From Clostridium muellerianum (GTDB lineage Bacteria > Bacillota > Clostridia > Clostridiales > Clostridiaceae), in contig NZ_JABBNI010000016.1 of the NCBI RefSeq assembly GCF_012926525.1, positions 1-64,000 of the forward strand: a DNA stretch of 64,000 nt. Reading direction: 5' to 3'. Made by a program: the position numbers and the translations under genes. Below, in pieces: positions 8,072 through 17,964 of the stretch. The notes below the pieces were generated by a model. It ran no database searches. It had not been told where the DNA came from and saw nothing but the letters and a program-made list of their open reading frames with translations. Position 1 is the stretch's first letter. Each line of letters opens with the position of its first letter.

Positions 8072-9980
8072 TTTTCACTTTACTATTTAGTATAGGTATT
8101 ATAGTAGCTATTATTAAGGCTATTAATATTATAAATGCCATTCCATTAGTAGCTGCAAATCCACCTGGCTCAGTTCCTTTTATGATACCTGATACTTGAA
8201 ATATTATACCAATAAGTCCTATTATAGAACCACCAGCAACAAGTCCTGAAGATAAACTTATGCCATTAGAAACTCTAACTTCTTTTTCTCTTTCTGATTT
8301 AGAAGCTCTTTCTACAAACAGACGAACTATTGCACCTATTAATATTATAGAAGTTGTAGATATTGGTAAATAGAATCCTATAGCAACTGTCATTATAGGA
8401 AGATTTAATAAGAATAAAACTATTCCCATAACAGCACCAGCAATTATCATAACCCAAGGCAGTCTACCTGACATTATACCAGCAGTTAGTGTTGACATTA
8501 AGTTAGCTTGAGGTAATGCAAATGGTACTTTATCACCAGTCATTGCAAGCTGACTTGAAAGTAATAATATGGTACCGGTAACTACTGCAACACCAATTAC
8601 ACCAGCTACAGCAAAATATTTTTGCATTTCATTTTTATCTCCACCAATTACAAAAGTAACTTTTTGTGATTGACAATAGCCACCAGCTGTAGCTATAGCA
8701 GTAACTATAAATGTACCAAATAAAAGCAATGATCTATTGCTTCCAGGGTTTTTCCATCCCATTATAACAAATAGCAGTGTTACAAGAACTATAGAAGATA
8801 TAGTCATACCAGACACAGGAAGGTTTGAAGTTCCTATAGTACCAGTTAAACGACCAGAAACTATAACAAATAGCATTGATAAGAATAATGACAAAATAGA
8901 GGCAGTTATTGCCATTACTATATTGCCACCTGATACTAAAAATCCACCTATGAAACCTACCACTATACCACCCAGTAATATTAAAGTTCCTGCAGATGAA
9001 CTTCCCTCACCATTTGTTGACTTAGCATTAAGAGTTTCTTGTATAGAAGATACTATAGTTGGTATAAGCCTTATGGCACCTATTAATCCACCAGAAAGCA
9101 TCATACCTGCTCCAATATATTTTACATAACTACCAGCTATATGTTTGACCTGCATAGCACTTATAGCTACACCTGGATTGTTCCATACATTAGCTCCTCC
9201 TTTTCCAAAACCTGCAAAATAGCCTATTAAAGGCAAAACAGCAAAGTTAGACAATATAGAACCAGCAAACATAGTTAATGAAACATCCATACCAACTATA
9301 AATCCTATACCAAGTAATAGAGGATTAACTTCAACTTCAAATCTCCACTTGTAAAAGGACTCGTTTATGTAGCTTATAACATTATTGGTTATATTTAAAA
9401 ATGAGCTAGTTATAACAGTTATAATACCACCTATTACAAATCCAATTCCCATATACTTCATTGATTCTCCAGCACCTTCTGAAGCAACAAGTGTTTCAGA
9501 TATAGCCATTGACTCAGGGTACATTAATTTTCCGTGTTCTTCAACAATGAGGTAATTATAGACAAGAGAAGCTATTCCTATACCAAATAAAACTCCACCT
9601 ACCCCAACAGCAAATCCTTCTAAAAAAGAAACTTTAGAACCTATCAAAAATATTGCTGGCAAAACAAATATCATACCACTAGCAATTGATTCTCCACCAC
9701 TTGACATACCTTGAAGTAAGTTTTTGCCAAGGATACCTTTTTGTTTTGCAAGTACAGCTATAAATGCAGAACCTATTATAGAACCAGGTATACCAGCAGC
9801 AACTGTAAGCCCTGATTTCATACCTGAATAGGCAGTGGATGCTGCAAATAGTGCAGCTAAAATAATACCAATTATTAGTACAGCACCATTCCCACCAGAT
9901 CTAGATCCCTTTGAAATATAAGGGATATAGTCTTTACCCGATATTCCACCGTATGCATTTTTAGATAACTTATTATCCAT
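8061..9980 (-). CDS. OPT-family oligopeptide transporter, unit 1
   Basis: Polytopic membrane transporter (639 residues) of the bacterial OPT family (putative oligopeptide or peptide-conjugate uptake). Seen: many glycine-rich membrane segments and family motifs TAYSGMKSGLTVAAGIPGS, YPESMAISETLVASEGAG and NLPVSGMT. The start is ATG at 9980; a longer frame from an in-frame GTG at 9989 is rejected because that codon lies inside the AGGAGGTG ribosome site and the paralogues start at the same MDNKLSK. Very similar to the products at 10766 and 13432. Followed by an overlapping pqqD-like gene. Substrate is not identifiable from sequence. Confidence 0.9.
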   Translation of the reverse strand: MDNKLSKNAYGGISGKDYIPYISKGSRSGGNGAVLIIGIILAALFAASTAYSGMKSGLTVAAGIPGSIIGSAFIAVLAKQKGILGKNLLQGMSSGGESIASGMIFVLPAIFLIGSKVSFLEGFAVGVGGVLFGIGIASLVYNYLIVEEHGKLMYPESMAISETLVASEGAGESMKYMGIGFVIGGIITVITSSFLNITNNVISYINESFYKWRFEVEVNPLLLGIGFIVGMDVSLTMFAGSILSNFAVLPLIGYFAGFGKGGANVWNNPGVAISAMQVKHIAGSYVKYIGAGMMLSGGLIGAIRLIPTIVSSIQETLNAKSTNGEGSSSAGTLILLGGIVVGFIGGFLVSGGNIVMAITASILSLFLSMLFVIVSGRLTGTIGTSNLPVSGMTISSIVLVTLLFVIMGWKNPGSNRSLLLFGTFIVTAIATAGGYCQSQKVTFVIGGDKNEMQKYFAVAGVIGVAVVTGTILLLSSQLAMTGDKVPFALPQANLMSTLTAGIMSGRLPWVMIIAGAVMGIVLFLLNLPIMTVAIGFYLPISTTSIILIGAIVRLFVERASKSEREKEVRVSNGISLSSGLVAGGSIIGLIGIIFQVSGIIKGTEPGGFAATNGMAFIILIALIIATIIPILNSKVKNDK

Positions 9981-10171
9981 AAAACGCACCTCCTTTTATG
10001 TTTTATGAGACAATTATTGCCAAAATAAATTTTATACTTAAGAAAATTAGTTCATTAAAAAATCCCTTCAAAAATATTGTCCTCAATTCTCAAACTTTCT
10101 ATACATTTAATATGCTTTATTGGCTAAGATAATATAAATATACTGTGTATTAATTAAAAGGATGGTTTAAT

Positions 10172-10243
10172 ATGAAAATCGTTAAAAAAGATGCGATTGT
10201 TAAACTTTATAAGAACGACCTTGAAATAGAAAATATCAAGTGA
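10172..10243 (+). pseudogene. 5' fragment of the gene family represented at 25914
   Basis: A 23-codon frame with AAGGATGG upstream. The peptide MKIVKKDAIVKLYKNDLEIE parallels the start of the protein encoded at 25914 (MKITKKDQIIQLYKKGLEIE), and the leader TTAATTaaAAGGATGG is shared too. The frame stops where a hairpin-rich segment begins, so the rest of the gene was lost or displaced. Confidence 0.65.
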
Positions 10244-10383
10244 TTCTTAGACTCAGGTGGAGTTTGCTTGTGAGGAATACCTCTCTACATCTGAGTCTTA
10301 GAAGAACTTATCCAGGCGCATAGCAGTGCTTATCCCCCACTTTGAAGAAGATGGGGGTGTTAGCAATGATAGCGATCAGATAT
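10244..10383 (+). mobile_element. structured remnant, possibly the right end of a TnpB-type element
   Basis: About 140 bases, distinctly richer in G and C than the surroundings. Hairpin 1 pairs AGACTCAGGTGGAG with CTCTACATCTGAGTCT (two bulged bases). Hairpin 2 pairs ATCCCCCA with a TGGGGGT arm around TTGAAGA. The segment abuts the broken gene at 10172. Such GC-rich double hairpins occur at right ends / omega-RNA regions of IS200/IS605-type TnpB elements. That identity is an inference, and a stand-alone small RNA is possible. Confidence 0.4.
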
Positions 10384-10390
10384 AAAAATA

Positions 10391-10423
10391 AAGATGGCAC
10401 CTATATTACAGTGCCATCCTTTT
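10391..10423 (-). terminator. terminator of OPT-PqqD unit 2
   Basis: GATGGCAC/GTGCCATC stem with a 10-base loop. T-rich sequence follows on the minus strand. Same stem as at unit 1. Confidence 0.75.
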
Positions 10424-10425
10424 CA

Positions 10426-10776
10426 TTACAAATTTGTTCTTCCTATGTAGTGACAATTAACGTCGACATGGTTTAAAAATAGTAGTAATCTTTCATAAAT
10501 CGGGTGAGCTTTATCACCATACCTTGCTTCTAAATTTTCTCCAATATCTTTTACAGTTTTCTTGCCATCTATTTGTAAAAACACATAACTTGCATATTCA
10601 TCCAGAGTAATTTTTTTATATTCTGGAATTCTAAACTTAAGTTTTCTAAAGAACCTTTGAATCTTGTGATCTTGTTTTTCAAGTATAGTCACAATATTGT
10701 CCTTGTCCACTTCATATTCCAAGTTATCAACGATTTTAAATATTATATTTAAAACCTCTTCGTTGTTATTTAGCAT
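10426..10776 (-). CDS. PqqD-like protein, unit 2
   Basis: 116 residues, closely similar to the product at 7721 (shared ITLDEYASYVFLQIDG and HPIYERLLLFLNH segments). Overlaps the transporter gene upstream by 11 bases, exactly as in the other two units. The conserved N-terminal LNIIFKI.DNLEYEVDK segment suggests a real domain ahead of the PqqD fold. Function unknown; probably works with its transporter. Confidence 0.72.
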   Translation of the reverse strand: MLNNNEEVLNIIFKIVDNLEYEVDKDNIVTILEKQDHKIQRFFRKLKFRIPEYKKITLDEYASYVFLQIDGKKTVKDIGENLEARYGDKAHPIYERLLLFLNHVDVNCHYIGRTNL

Positions 10777-12685
10777 CTTTTGCCTTACTACTTAGTATAG
10801 GTATTATAGTAGCTGCTATTAAAACTATTAATATTAAATACGCCATTCCATTAGTAGCACCAAATCCGCTTGGCCCACTTCCTTTAATAACACCTGTTAC
10901 TTGAAGTATTATACCAATAAGCCCTATTATAGAACCACCAGCAACAAGTCCAGATGATAAACTTATACCATTAGAAACTCTAACTTCTTTTTCTTTTTCT
11001 GATTTAGAAGCTTTTTCTACAAATAAACGAATAAATGCACCTATTAATATTATAGTAGTTGTAGCTATTGGTAAATAGAATCCTATAGCAATTGTCATTA
11101 CAGGAAGTCTTAATAAGAATAGAACAACTCCCATAACCACCCCAACAATTATCATAACCCAAGGTAATTTACCTGACATTATACCCGCAGTTAATGTTGA
11201 CATTAAGTTAGCTTGAGGTAATGCAAATGGTACATTATCACCTGTCATTGCAAGTTGGCTAGAAAGTAACATTATAGTACCAGTAACTACTGCAGCACCA
11301 ACTACACCAGCTACAGCAAAGTATTTTTGCATTTCGTTTTTGTCTCCACCTACTATGAAAGTAACCTTTTGTGATTGACAGTAACCACCAGCTGCAGATA
11401 TAGCAGTAACTATAAATGTACCAAATAAAAGTAATGATTTGTTGTTTTCAGGAGTTTTCCATCCCATTGCAACAAATAATAATGTTACAATAACTATAGA
11501 AGCTATAGTCATTCCAGATACAGGAAGGTTTGAAGTTCCTATAGTACCAGTTAAACGACCAGAAACTATAACAAATAGTAATGATAAGAATAATGATAAA
11601 ATAGAAGCAGTTATTGCCATTACTATATTACCACCTGATACCATAAATCCTCCTATAAAGCCTATAACTATACCACCAAGTATTATTAAGTTTCCAGCAG
11701 ATGAACTACCATTACTATTTGAAGACTTAGCATTAAGAGTTTCCTTTATAGAAGATATTATAGTAGGTATAAGCTTTATAGCGCCTATAAAGCCACCGGA
11801 AAGCATCATACCAGCGCCTATATATTTTACATAACTACCAGCTATATGTTTAACTTGCATTGCGTTTATAGCAACATCAGGATTATTCCATACAGTTGCA
11901 CTGCCTTGTCCAAGAGAAACAAAATAGCCTATTAAAGGCATGATAGCAAAATTAGATAATATAGCACCAGCAAACATAGTTAATGAAACATCCATACCAA
12001 CTATGAATCCTATACCTAATAGTAGAGGATTAACTTCAACTTCAAATTTCCACTTGTAGAAAGATTCGTTTACATAACTTATAACGTTGTTAGCTACATT
12101 TAAAAATGAACTAGTTATAACAGTTATAACACCACCTATTCCGAATCCAATTCCCATATACTTCATTGATTCTCCAGCACCTTCTGAAGCAACAAGTGTT
12201 TCAGATATAGCCATTGATTCAGGGTACATTAATTTTCCGTGTTCTTCAATCATTAAATAATTGTGAACAAGAGAAGCTATTCCTATACCGAATAAAACTC
12301 CACCTACACCAACGACAAAACCTTCTAAGAAAGAAACTTTTGAACCTATTAAAAGTATTGCTGGTAAAACAAATATCATACCACTAGCAATAGATTCTCC
12401 ACCACTTGACATACCTTGTACTAAATTTTTGCCAAGGATACCCTTTTGTTTAGCAAATATAGCTATAAATGCAGAACCTATTATAGAACCAGGTATACCA
12501 GCAGCAACTGTAAGCCCTGATTTCATACCTGAATAGGCAGTGGATGCTGCAAATAGTGCAGCCAAAATAATACCAATTATTAATACAGCAACATTTCCAC
12601 CGGATTTAGAACCACTAGAAATGTAAGGAACGTAGTCTTTACCAGCTACGCCACCATATGCATCTTTAGATAACTTATTATCCAT
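10766..12685 (-). CDS. OPT-family oligopeptide transporter, unit 2
   Basis: 639-residue polytopic membrane protein and close paralogue of the unit 1 and unit 3 transporters, sharing all family motifs (SGMKSGLTVAAGIPGS, YPESMAISETLVASEGAG, GGYCQSQKVTF). Differences concentrate in the central loop near residues 320-335 (NAKSSNSNGSSSAGN) and in a loop near 255-270, the sort of place where substrate preference or interaction could differ. AGGAGG lies upstream of ATG. The overlapping pqqD-like gene follows. Confidence 0.9.
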   Translation of the reverse strand: MDNKLSKDAYGGVAGKDYVPYISSGSKSGGNVAVLIIGIILAALFAASTAYSGMKSGLTVAAGIPGSIIGSAFIAIFAKQKGILGKNLVQGMSSGGESIASGMIFVLPAILLIGSKVSFLEGFVVGVGGVLFGIGIASLVHNYLMIEEHGKLMYPESMAISETLVASEGAGESMKYMGIGFGIGGVITVITSSFLNVANNVISYVNESFYKWKFEVEVNPLLLGIGFIVGMDVSLTMFAGAILSNFAIMPLIGYFVSLGQGSATVWNNPDVAINAMQVKHIAGSYVKYIGAGMMLSGGFIGAIKLIPTIISSIKETLNAKSSNSNGSSSAGNLIILGGIVIGFIGGFMVSGGNIVMAITASILSLFLSLLFVIVSGRLTGTIGTSNLPVSGMTIASIVIVTLLFVAMGWKTPENNKSLLLFGTFIVTAISAAGGYCQSQKVTFIVGGDKNEMQKYFAVAGVVGAAVVTGTIMLLSSQLAMTGDNVPFALPQANLMSTLTAGIMSGKLPWVMIIVGVVMGVVLFLLRLPVMTIAIGFYLPIATTTIILIGAFIRLFVEKASKSEKEKEVRVSNGISLSSGLVAGGSIIGLIGIILQVTGVIKGSGPSGFGATNGMAYLILIVLIAATIIPILSSKAKDAK

Positions 12686-13091
12686 AAGACGTACCTCCTT
12701 TTATATTTTTTGCAAATATAATTATATCACGAATAATGTTGAAATGCATTTTTTATTCAGAATTTTGTAATTTAAGTATTAAATATCCCTAATTTTTGCA
12801 CAAATGTTAGCTTTTAAAACATTCTTCGATCACATTACTTCATTTACAAATATTTTAGTTTGGTTTTAAATTACTTATTTAAATTTGCAATTAATAAGAT
12901 TAATTAATCAAACCAATAATAGCTTATAAAATTCAGTAGTATCCATTAATCCGGTTTAGAAATCTTTTCCTTTTATTTGCTGCATATTCTAAAATAATAA
13001 AGACCATGTTATACTAACTTTCAGTTAATAAAACATGGTCTTATATTGTGCTTAATAATCTATGTTGATAACTTATTATTAATATTTTATA
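12686..13091. other. spacer between OPT-PqqD units 2 and 3
   Basis: 406 bases without a coding frame. It should contain the promoter of unit 2 (minus strand) and carries the unit 3 terminator. No fragment of a fourth transporter is seen. Confidence 0.5.
13000..13045 (-). terminator. terminator of OPT-PqqD unit 3
   Basis: AAGACCATGTT/AACATGGTCTT 11-bp perfect stem enclosing a smaller hairpin. Unrelated in sequence to the terminators of units 1 and 2. Confidence 0.7.
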
Positions 13092-13442
13092 TTAGATATT
13101 TGTTTTTTCTACGTAGTGACAATTAACATCCATATGGTTTAAGAATAACAATAATCTTTCATAAAGTGGGTGAGATTTATCACCATACTTTACTTCTAAA
13201 TTTTCTCCAATATCTTTTACTGTTTTCTTGCCATCTATTTGTAAAAACACATAACTTGCATATTCATCCAAAGTGATTTTTTTATATTCTGGGATTCTAA
13301 ACTTAAATTTTCTAAAGACCCTTTGAACCTTGTGATCTTGTTTTTCAAGTATAATCACAGTATCATCTTTATCTACTTCATATTCTAAGGCATCGGAGAT
13401 TTTAAATATTATATTTAAAATCTCTTCATTGTTATTCAGCAT
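13092..13442 (-). CDS. PqqD-like protein, unit 3
   Basis: 116-residue paralogue of the PqqD-like proteins of units 1 and 2, same 11-base overlap with its transporter. It differs mainly in the N-terminal third (DALEYEVDKDDTVIIL). The PqqD-like core (YVFLQIDGKKTVKDIGENLE) is retained. Inferred partner of the OPT transporter; no enzymatic motif is visible. Confidence 0.72.
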   Translation of the reverse strand: MLNNNEEILNIIFKISDALEYEVDKDDTVIILEKQDHKVQRVFRKFKFRIPEYKKITLDEYASYVFLQIDGKKTVKDIGENLEVKYGDKSHPLYERLLLFLNHMDVNCHYVEKTNI

Positions 13443-15351
13443 TTTTTACCTTACTCTTTAGTATAGGTACTATAGATGCTATTATTAGAACTATTAATAT
13501 TACAAATGCCATTCCATTAGAAGCAGAGAATCCACTTGGACCATTTCCTTTTATAAGACCTGTCACCTGGAATATTATGCCGATAAGTCCTATTATGGAA
13601 CCACCAGCAACAAGTCCTGATGATAAGCTTATACCATTAGAAATTCTAACTTCTTTTTCCTTTTCTGACTTCGAAAACTTTTCTACAAATACACGAAGAA
13701 GTGCACCTATTAATATTATAGAAGTTGTAGCTATTGGTAAGTAAAATCCTATTGCAACTGTCATTATAGGAAGGTCTAATAAGAATAAAACAACTCCCAT
13801 AACAGCACCAACAATTATCATAGCCCATGGTAATTCACCTGACATTATACCAGCAGTTAATGTTGACATTAAATTAGCTTGAGGTAGTGCAAATTGAACA
13901 TTATCACCAGTCATTACAAGCTTACTTGAAAGTAATAATATAACGCCAATAACTACTGCAACACCAACTACACCAGCTGCAGCAAAGTATTTTTGCATTT
14001 CATTTTTGTCGCCGCCTATTATGAAGGTAACTTTTTGTGATTGACAGTAGCCTCCAGCTGCAGATATAGCTACAATCATAAATGTACCAAATAAAAGTAG
14101 AGATCTGTTACATTGAAGATTTTTCCACCCCATTGCAACAAATAACGATGTTACAACAACTATACAAGCTATAGTCATACCCGACACAGGAAGGTTTGAA
14201 GTTCCTATAGTACCAGTTAAGCGGCCAGAAACTATAACAAATAATAATGCTAAGAATAATGATAATATAGATGCTATTATTGCCATTAATATATTACCGC
14301 GAGATACCATAAAGCCACCTATAAAACCTATTACTATGCCGCCAAGTAATATTAGGTTTTCAGCAGATAAACTCCCCTTACTATTTGAGGATTTAGCATT
14401 AAGAGTTTCTTTTATAGAGGATATTATAGTCGGAATAAGTCTTATTGCACCTATTAAACCACCAGAAAGCATCATACCAGCACCAATATATTTTACATAA
14501 CTGCCAGCTATATGTTTAACCTGCATAGCATTTATAGCAACGTCTGGATTATTCCATACATTTGTACCATTTTGTCCAAGAGCAGCAAAATAACCTATTA
14601 AAGGCATAATGCCGAAGTTAGCTAGTATAGAACCAGCAAACATAGTTAAAGAAACATCTAGTCCTACTATAAATCCTATACCTAATAATAGTGGGTTAAC
14701 TTCAACTTCAAATCTCCACTTGTAGAAAGACTCGTTTACATAGCTTATAACATTATTAGCTACATTTAAAAATGAATTAGTTATAAAAGTTATAATACCA
14801 CCTATTGAGAATCCAATTCCCATATACTTAATTGATTCTCCAGCACCTTCTGAAGCAACAAGTGTTTCAGATATAGCCATTGATTCAGGATACATTAATT
14901 TACCATGTTCTTCAACTATTAAGTAATTGTAAACAAGAGTAGCTATTCCTATACCGAATAAAACTCCACCTGCACCAACAATAAAGCCTTCTAAGAAAGA
15001 AACCTTTGATCCTATTAAAAGAACTGCTGGTAAAACATATATCATACCACTGGCAATGGATTCTCCACCACTTGACATACCTTGAAGTAAGTTTTTGCCA
15101 AGGATACCCTTTTGTTTAGCAAATATAGCTATGAATGCGGAACCTATTATAGAACCAGGTATACCAGCAGCAACTGTAAGTCCTGACTTCATACCCGAAT
15201 AGGCAGTAGATGCTGCAAATAGTGCAGCCATAATAATACCAATTATTAGTACAACAGTATTTCCACCAGATTTGGAACCATTTGAAATGTATGGAACATA
15301 GTCTTTACCAGCTATACCTCCATATGCATTTTTAGATAATTTATTATCCAT
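13432..15351 (-). CDS. OPT-family oligopeptide transporter, unit 3
   Basis: 639-residue polytopic transporter, third member of the tandem family and the first in transcriptional direction. Family motifs are intact. Several replacements in membrane segments (for example SRGNILMA in place of SGGNIVMA) show it has diverged from the other two. A GGGGGG-type ribosome site precedes ATG at 15351. The ROK kinase gene lies upstream on the same strand but is separated by a terminator. Confidence 0.9.
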   Translation of the reverse strand: MDNKLSKNAYGGIAGKDYVPYISNGSKSGGNTVVLIIGIIMAALFAASTAYSGMKSGLTVAAGIPGSIIGSAFIAIFAKQKGILGKNLLQGMSSGGESIASGMIYVLPAVLLIGSKVSFLEGFIVGAGGVLFGIGIATLVYNYLIVEEHGKLMYPESMAISETLVASEGAGESIKYMGIGFSIGGIITFITNSFLNVANNVISYVNESFYKWRFEVEVNPLLLGIGFIVGLDVSLTMFAGSILANFGIMPLIGYFAALGQNGTNVWNNPDVAINAMQVKHIAGSYVKYIGAGMMLSGGLIGAIRLIPTIISSIKETLNAKSSNSKGSLSAENLILLGGIVIGFIGGFMVSRGNILMAIIASILSLFLALLFVIVSGRLTGTIGTSNLPVSGMTIACIVVVTSLFVAMGWKNLQCNRSLLLFGTFMIVAISAAGGYCQSQKVTFIIGGDKNEMQKYFAAAGVVGVAVVIGVILLLSSKLVMTGDNVQFALPQANLMSTLTAGIMSGELPWAMIIVGAVMGVVLFLLDLPIMTVAIGFYLPIATTSIILIGALLRVFVEKFSKSEKEKEVRISNGISLSSGLVAGGSIIGLIGIIFQVTGLIKGNGPSGFSASNGMAFVILIVLIIASIVPILKSKVKNAE

Positions 15352-15470
15352 AAGACATCCCCCCTTTATATATTATAGATACAATCATATAGTAATTATT
15401 ACAAAAAATGGATTTTTGTTTCCTTAAAATAAAAAAATTTATTAAACGAATTTTATATAAAAACATAAAA

Positions 15471-15496
15471 AAAGAATGTGGACATCCACACTCTTC
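15471..15496 (-). terminator. terminator of the ROK kinase gene
   Basis: GAGTGTGG/CCACATTC stem with a G-T pair, followed on the minus strand by a run of T. It ends two bases past the stop codon region. Confidence 0.75.
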
Positions 15497-15497
15497 T

Positions 15498-16448
15498 TTA
15501 CTTACTCTCCATTATAGCAAGTGCAACTGCACCCATTACCCCTGCATCTGTTCCTAAGACCGCTGGCACTATTTTAGTGTTTTCCCACATAGCTTTAAAA
15601 CACCTCTGCTCCACCACCTCTTTTACTTTATCAAATACTATAGATCCTCCTTTTGAAACTCCTCCTCCAATTATAACCATCTCCGGGTCAAAGGAAGTTA
15701 TTATGTTAGAAATGCATATTCCAAGATAATTTAAGGCTTGATTCAATATATTTTGCGCTACAAGATCACCTTTTTCTGCTTCTTTAAACACTTCATAGGC
15801 TGTTATTTTCTCAAAATTTGATAGAGATGTCTTCTCTCCTTTTTCTACTGCTTCTTTTGCAAATTTTGCTATAGCAGTACCTGAAGCTAAAGCCTCTGCA
15901 CATCCATAGTTTCCACAATTACAACGTGGACCATTTTTCTCTATAGTCATATGTCCTATTTCCAAAGCATTACAAGTATTTCCCCTATATATTTTTCCAT
16001 TTAAAATAGCACCACCACCTATTCCAGTAGAAACTGTTACAAAAATCATATTATCCGTTCCTTTTCCTGCGCCAAAAATATATTCACCTATAGCTGCTGC
16101 ATTTGCATCATTATCTAAATATACAGGTATATTAAATTTATTTTTTACAGGCTTTACTATATTAAAATTTTTAAAAGGAAGATTTGGTGTAGTTATAATT
16201 TTCCCTTTCTTTGCATCTAAAGGTCCTGGAGAACCAATCCCTATAGATACTATTTCCTTTTCATCTACCTTAGATTCATAAATTGCCTTTTCTATAACAG
16301 TTATTATTCTTTCTAATACTGCCTCTTCACCTTCTTCTGCTCTTGTAGGCATTGTATACTTTGAAATCATCTCTCCCGAAAAGCTTGCAACAGCTCCACA
16401 TATCTTCGTTCCACCTAAATCAACACCTATTACATATTTATTTTTCAA
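15498..16448 (-). CDS. glcK: ROK-family glucokinase
   Basis: Cytosolic sugar kinase (316 residues) phosphorylating glucose or a related hexose with ATP. Seen: N-terminal phosphate loop GVDLGGTKICG; the sugar site DNDANAAAIGE with catalytic Asp; the ROK signature EIGHMTIEKNGPRCNCG with the zinc-binding CxCGxxGCxE cluster; and a C-terminal IIGGGVS segment. No N-terminal helix-turn-helix, so it is a kinase rather than a ROK repressor. Length is typical. AGGAGG lies upstream. It is monocistronic. The exact sugar is inferred from family resemblance to Gram-positive GlcK. Confidence 0.88.
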   Translation of the reverse strand: MKNKYVIGVDLGGTKICGAVASFSGEMISKYTMPTRAEEGEEAVLERIITVIEKAIYESKVDEKEIVSIGIGSPGPLDAKKGKIITTPNLPFKNFNIVKPVKNKFNIPVYLDNDANAAAIGEYIFGAGKGTDNMIFVTVSTGIGGGAILNGKIYRGNTCNALEIGHMTIEKNGPRCNCGNYGCAEALASGTAIAKFAKEAVEKGEKTSLSNFEKITAYEVFKEAEKGDLVAQNILNQALNYLGICISNIITSFDPEMVIIGGGVSKGGSIVFDKVKEVVEQRCFKAMWENTKIVPAVLGTDAGVMGAVALAIMESK

Positions 16449-16762
16449 AACAAAATCCTCCTTATTTTACATGGAATATGTGTACTTACATTTATTATAC
16501 TCTATAAGCTTCACCTTAATAATAATTTAATAGTATATTTGTAAATTTCTATGCTATATAAATAACTTTTTTCAAAACCAATATAAAGGCACATCTACAG
16601 TCCATTATTTCGCATTTTTTAATATTAAAATTGTATTACATAAGACTAGCGAATTATGGAAAAGATAATAATATTTAATGCTGAAAAAAATCCGCAATTA
16701 ACATATTAATATTTCGCTAAACCTAAAACTTTAATTAATAAATGGAAAATGAGGGGATTGCT

Positions 16763-17755
16763 GTGAAAAGTTCAAATAAAACACTTTCAACTGTAAATGA
16801 TTCAGACAGTATAGCTTCTATTTATGATAAAGTTAATATAAACTCTTATATAGATACAGAAGAATTTATTTATTATATTGATGCTTCAAAGGACTGTAAA
16901 TTATATAGAGTATCTAAACATGATGAAAAAAAAGAGTTAGTAGTAGATTTTAAAGTAGAAAATGCTGTAATAGTAGAAAATAATATATTCTATACTATAA
17001 AGCATGAAAATCAGATTATGTTAATTAAATGCAATTTAGAAGGAAAAGACACTTATATTGTATATAAAGATTTATCTTACATTGACGCTTACTGTATTTA
17101 CAATGAAGTTATATATTATTGTGAAAATCACAATTTTAGAAGTTATATAAAATCTATGAAATTATCAAACAAAAACAGCTCTGTATTATATGAGTCCACT
17201 GGATGTATTTCTAATTTGCATTATTTTAAAGATAATATATATTACAAAAGAAAAGACCATCCTTATGAAGATGTGGAAATTTTAAAAAAATTTAATATAT
17301 ATGATAAGAAGAAAGACTACGTTGTTGGAACTTTCTATAATGACGTTTATTTTTACAATAATTATATTATATATAAGGATAAGAATTTTAGTTCAGCAAT
17401 TATAAAAGATTTAGAAACTGAAAAAAAGGTTTATGAAACCAAACAATGTAACAATATATTAGGTGTATTTAACAACTACGTATTGTTTACTTATGAGGGC
17501 TTTACAGATATAGAAGCTAAATATGTAGAAGATATGCTTTATATGCTTAATATAGAAACATTAAATATAAAAAAATTAACAGATTGTAATGTTTCAAAAG
17601 CTCAAATGATAGACAATTATATATATTATAAAGTTAAGGATAAAGATTCTGGAATTTACAGACAGGACATAAATGGTGAAAATAAAAAAATTATTAATGA
17701 TTCAAGTAGTAGTGGTATAAAAGTATTGAATAAATTATTCTTTATGATGAAATAA
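16763..17755 (+). CDS. hypothetical propeller-like protein (DUF5050-type)
   Basis: About 330 residues with repeating blocks of the form xxIYYxx..D..LYR....G, for example EEFIYYIDASKDCKLYRVS, NNIFYTIKHENQIMLIKCNLEG and DNYIYYKVKDKDSGIYRQDING. These resemble the DUF5050 beta-propeller repeats common in clostridia. No signal peptide is evident, so it is either cytosolic or a truncated form of a secreted protein. The chosen start is GTG at 16763, 6 bases after GAGGGG; an in-frame ATG at 16742 has no ribosome site. Lysine-, asparagine- and tyrosine-rich. Function unknown. Confidence 0.6.
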   Translation: MKSSNKTLSTVNDSDSIASIYDKVNINSYIDTEEFIYYIDASKDCKLYRVSKHDEKKELVVDFKVENAVIVENNIFYTIKHENQIMLIKCNLEGKDTYIVYKDLSYIDAYCIYNEVIYYCENHNFRSYIKSMKLSNKNSSVLYESTGCISNLHYFKDNIYYKRKDHPYEDVEILKKFNIYDKKKDYVVGTFYNDVYFYNNYIIYKDKNFSSAIIKDLETEKKVYETKQCNNILGVFNNYVLFTYEGFTDIEAKYVEDMLYMLNIETLNIKKLTDCNVSKAQMIDNYIYYKVKDKDSGIYRQDINGENKKIINDSSSSGIKVLNKLFFMMK

Positions 17756-17770
17756 TAAACTAATTTAGCT

Positions 17771-17815
17771 CATGGCAGACACATATGAAAATTCAATTGT
17801 CTGCTCTTTTGTTTT
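17771..17815 (+). terminator. terminator after the propeller-like gene
   Basis: GGCAGACA / TGTCTGC arms around a 16-base loop, followed by TCTTTTGTTTTT. Confidence 0.7.
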
Positions 17816-17964
17816 TCCTTTATTTTAATATTATCATGAAACAACTTTATATCTATATTTAATTTTAAGTCTATGTTTTAATATAATATTGAAATATAGC
17901 TTTAAAGAGTTATAAGCAGGATTGTCTTTTGTTATTATTTTTGCTCTTAAATAGAATATAAATA

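Noticed and set aside
8737-9129. 130-codon plus-strand frame antisense to OPT unit 1
   Set aside because: It mirrors the transporter coding strand; an equivalent frame appears in unit 2 (11439-11834). It has proline- and isoleucine-rich shadow composition and no ribosome site.
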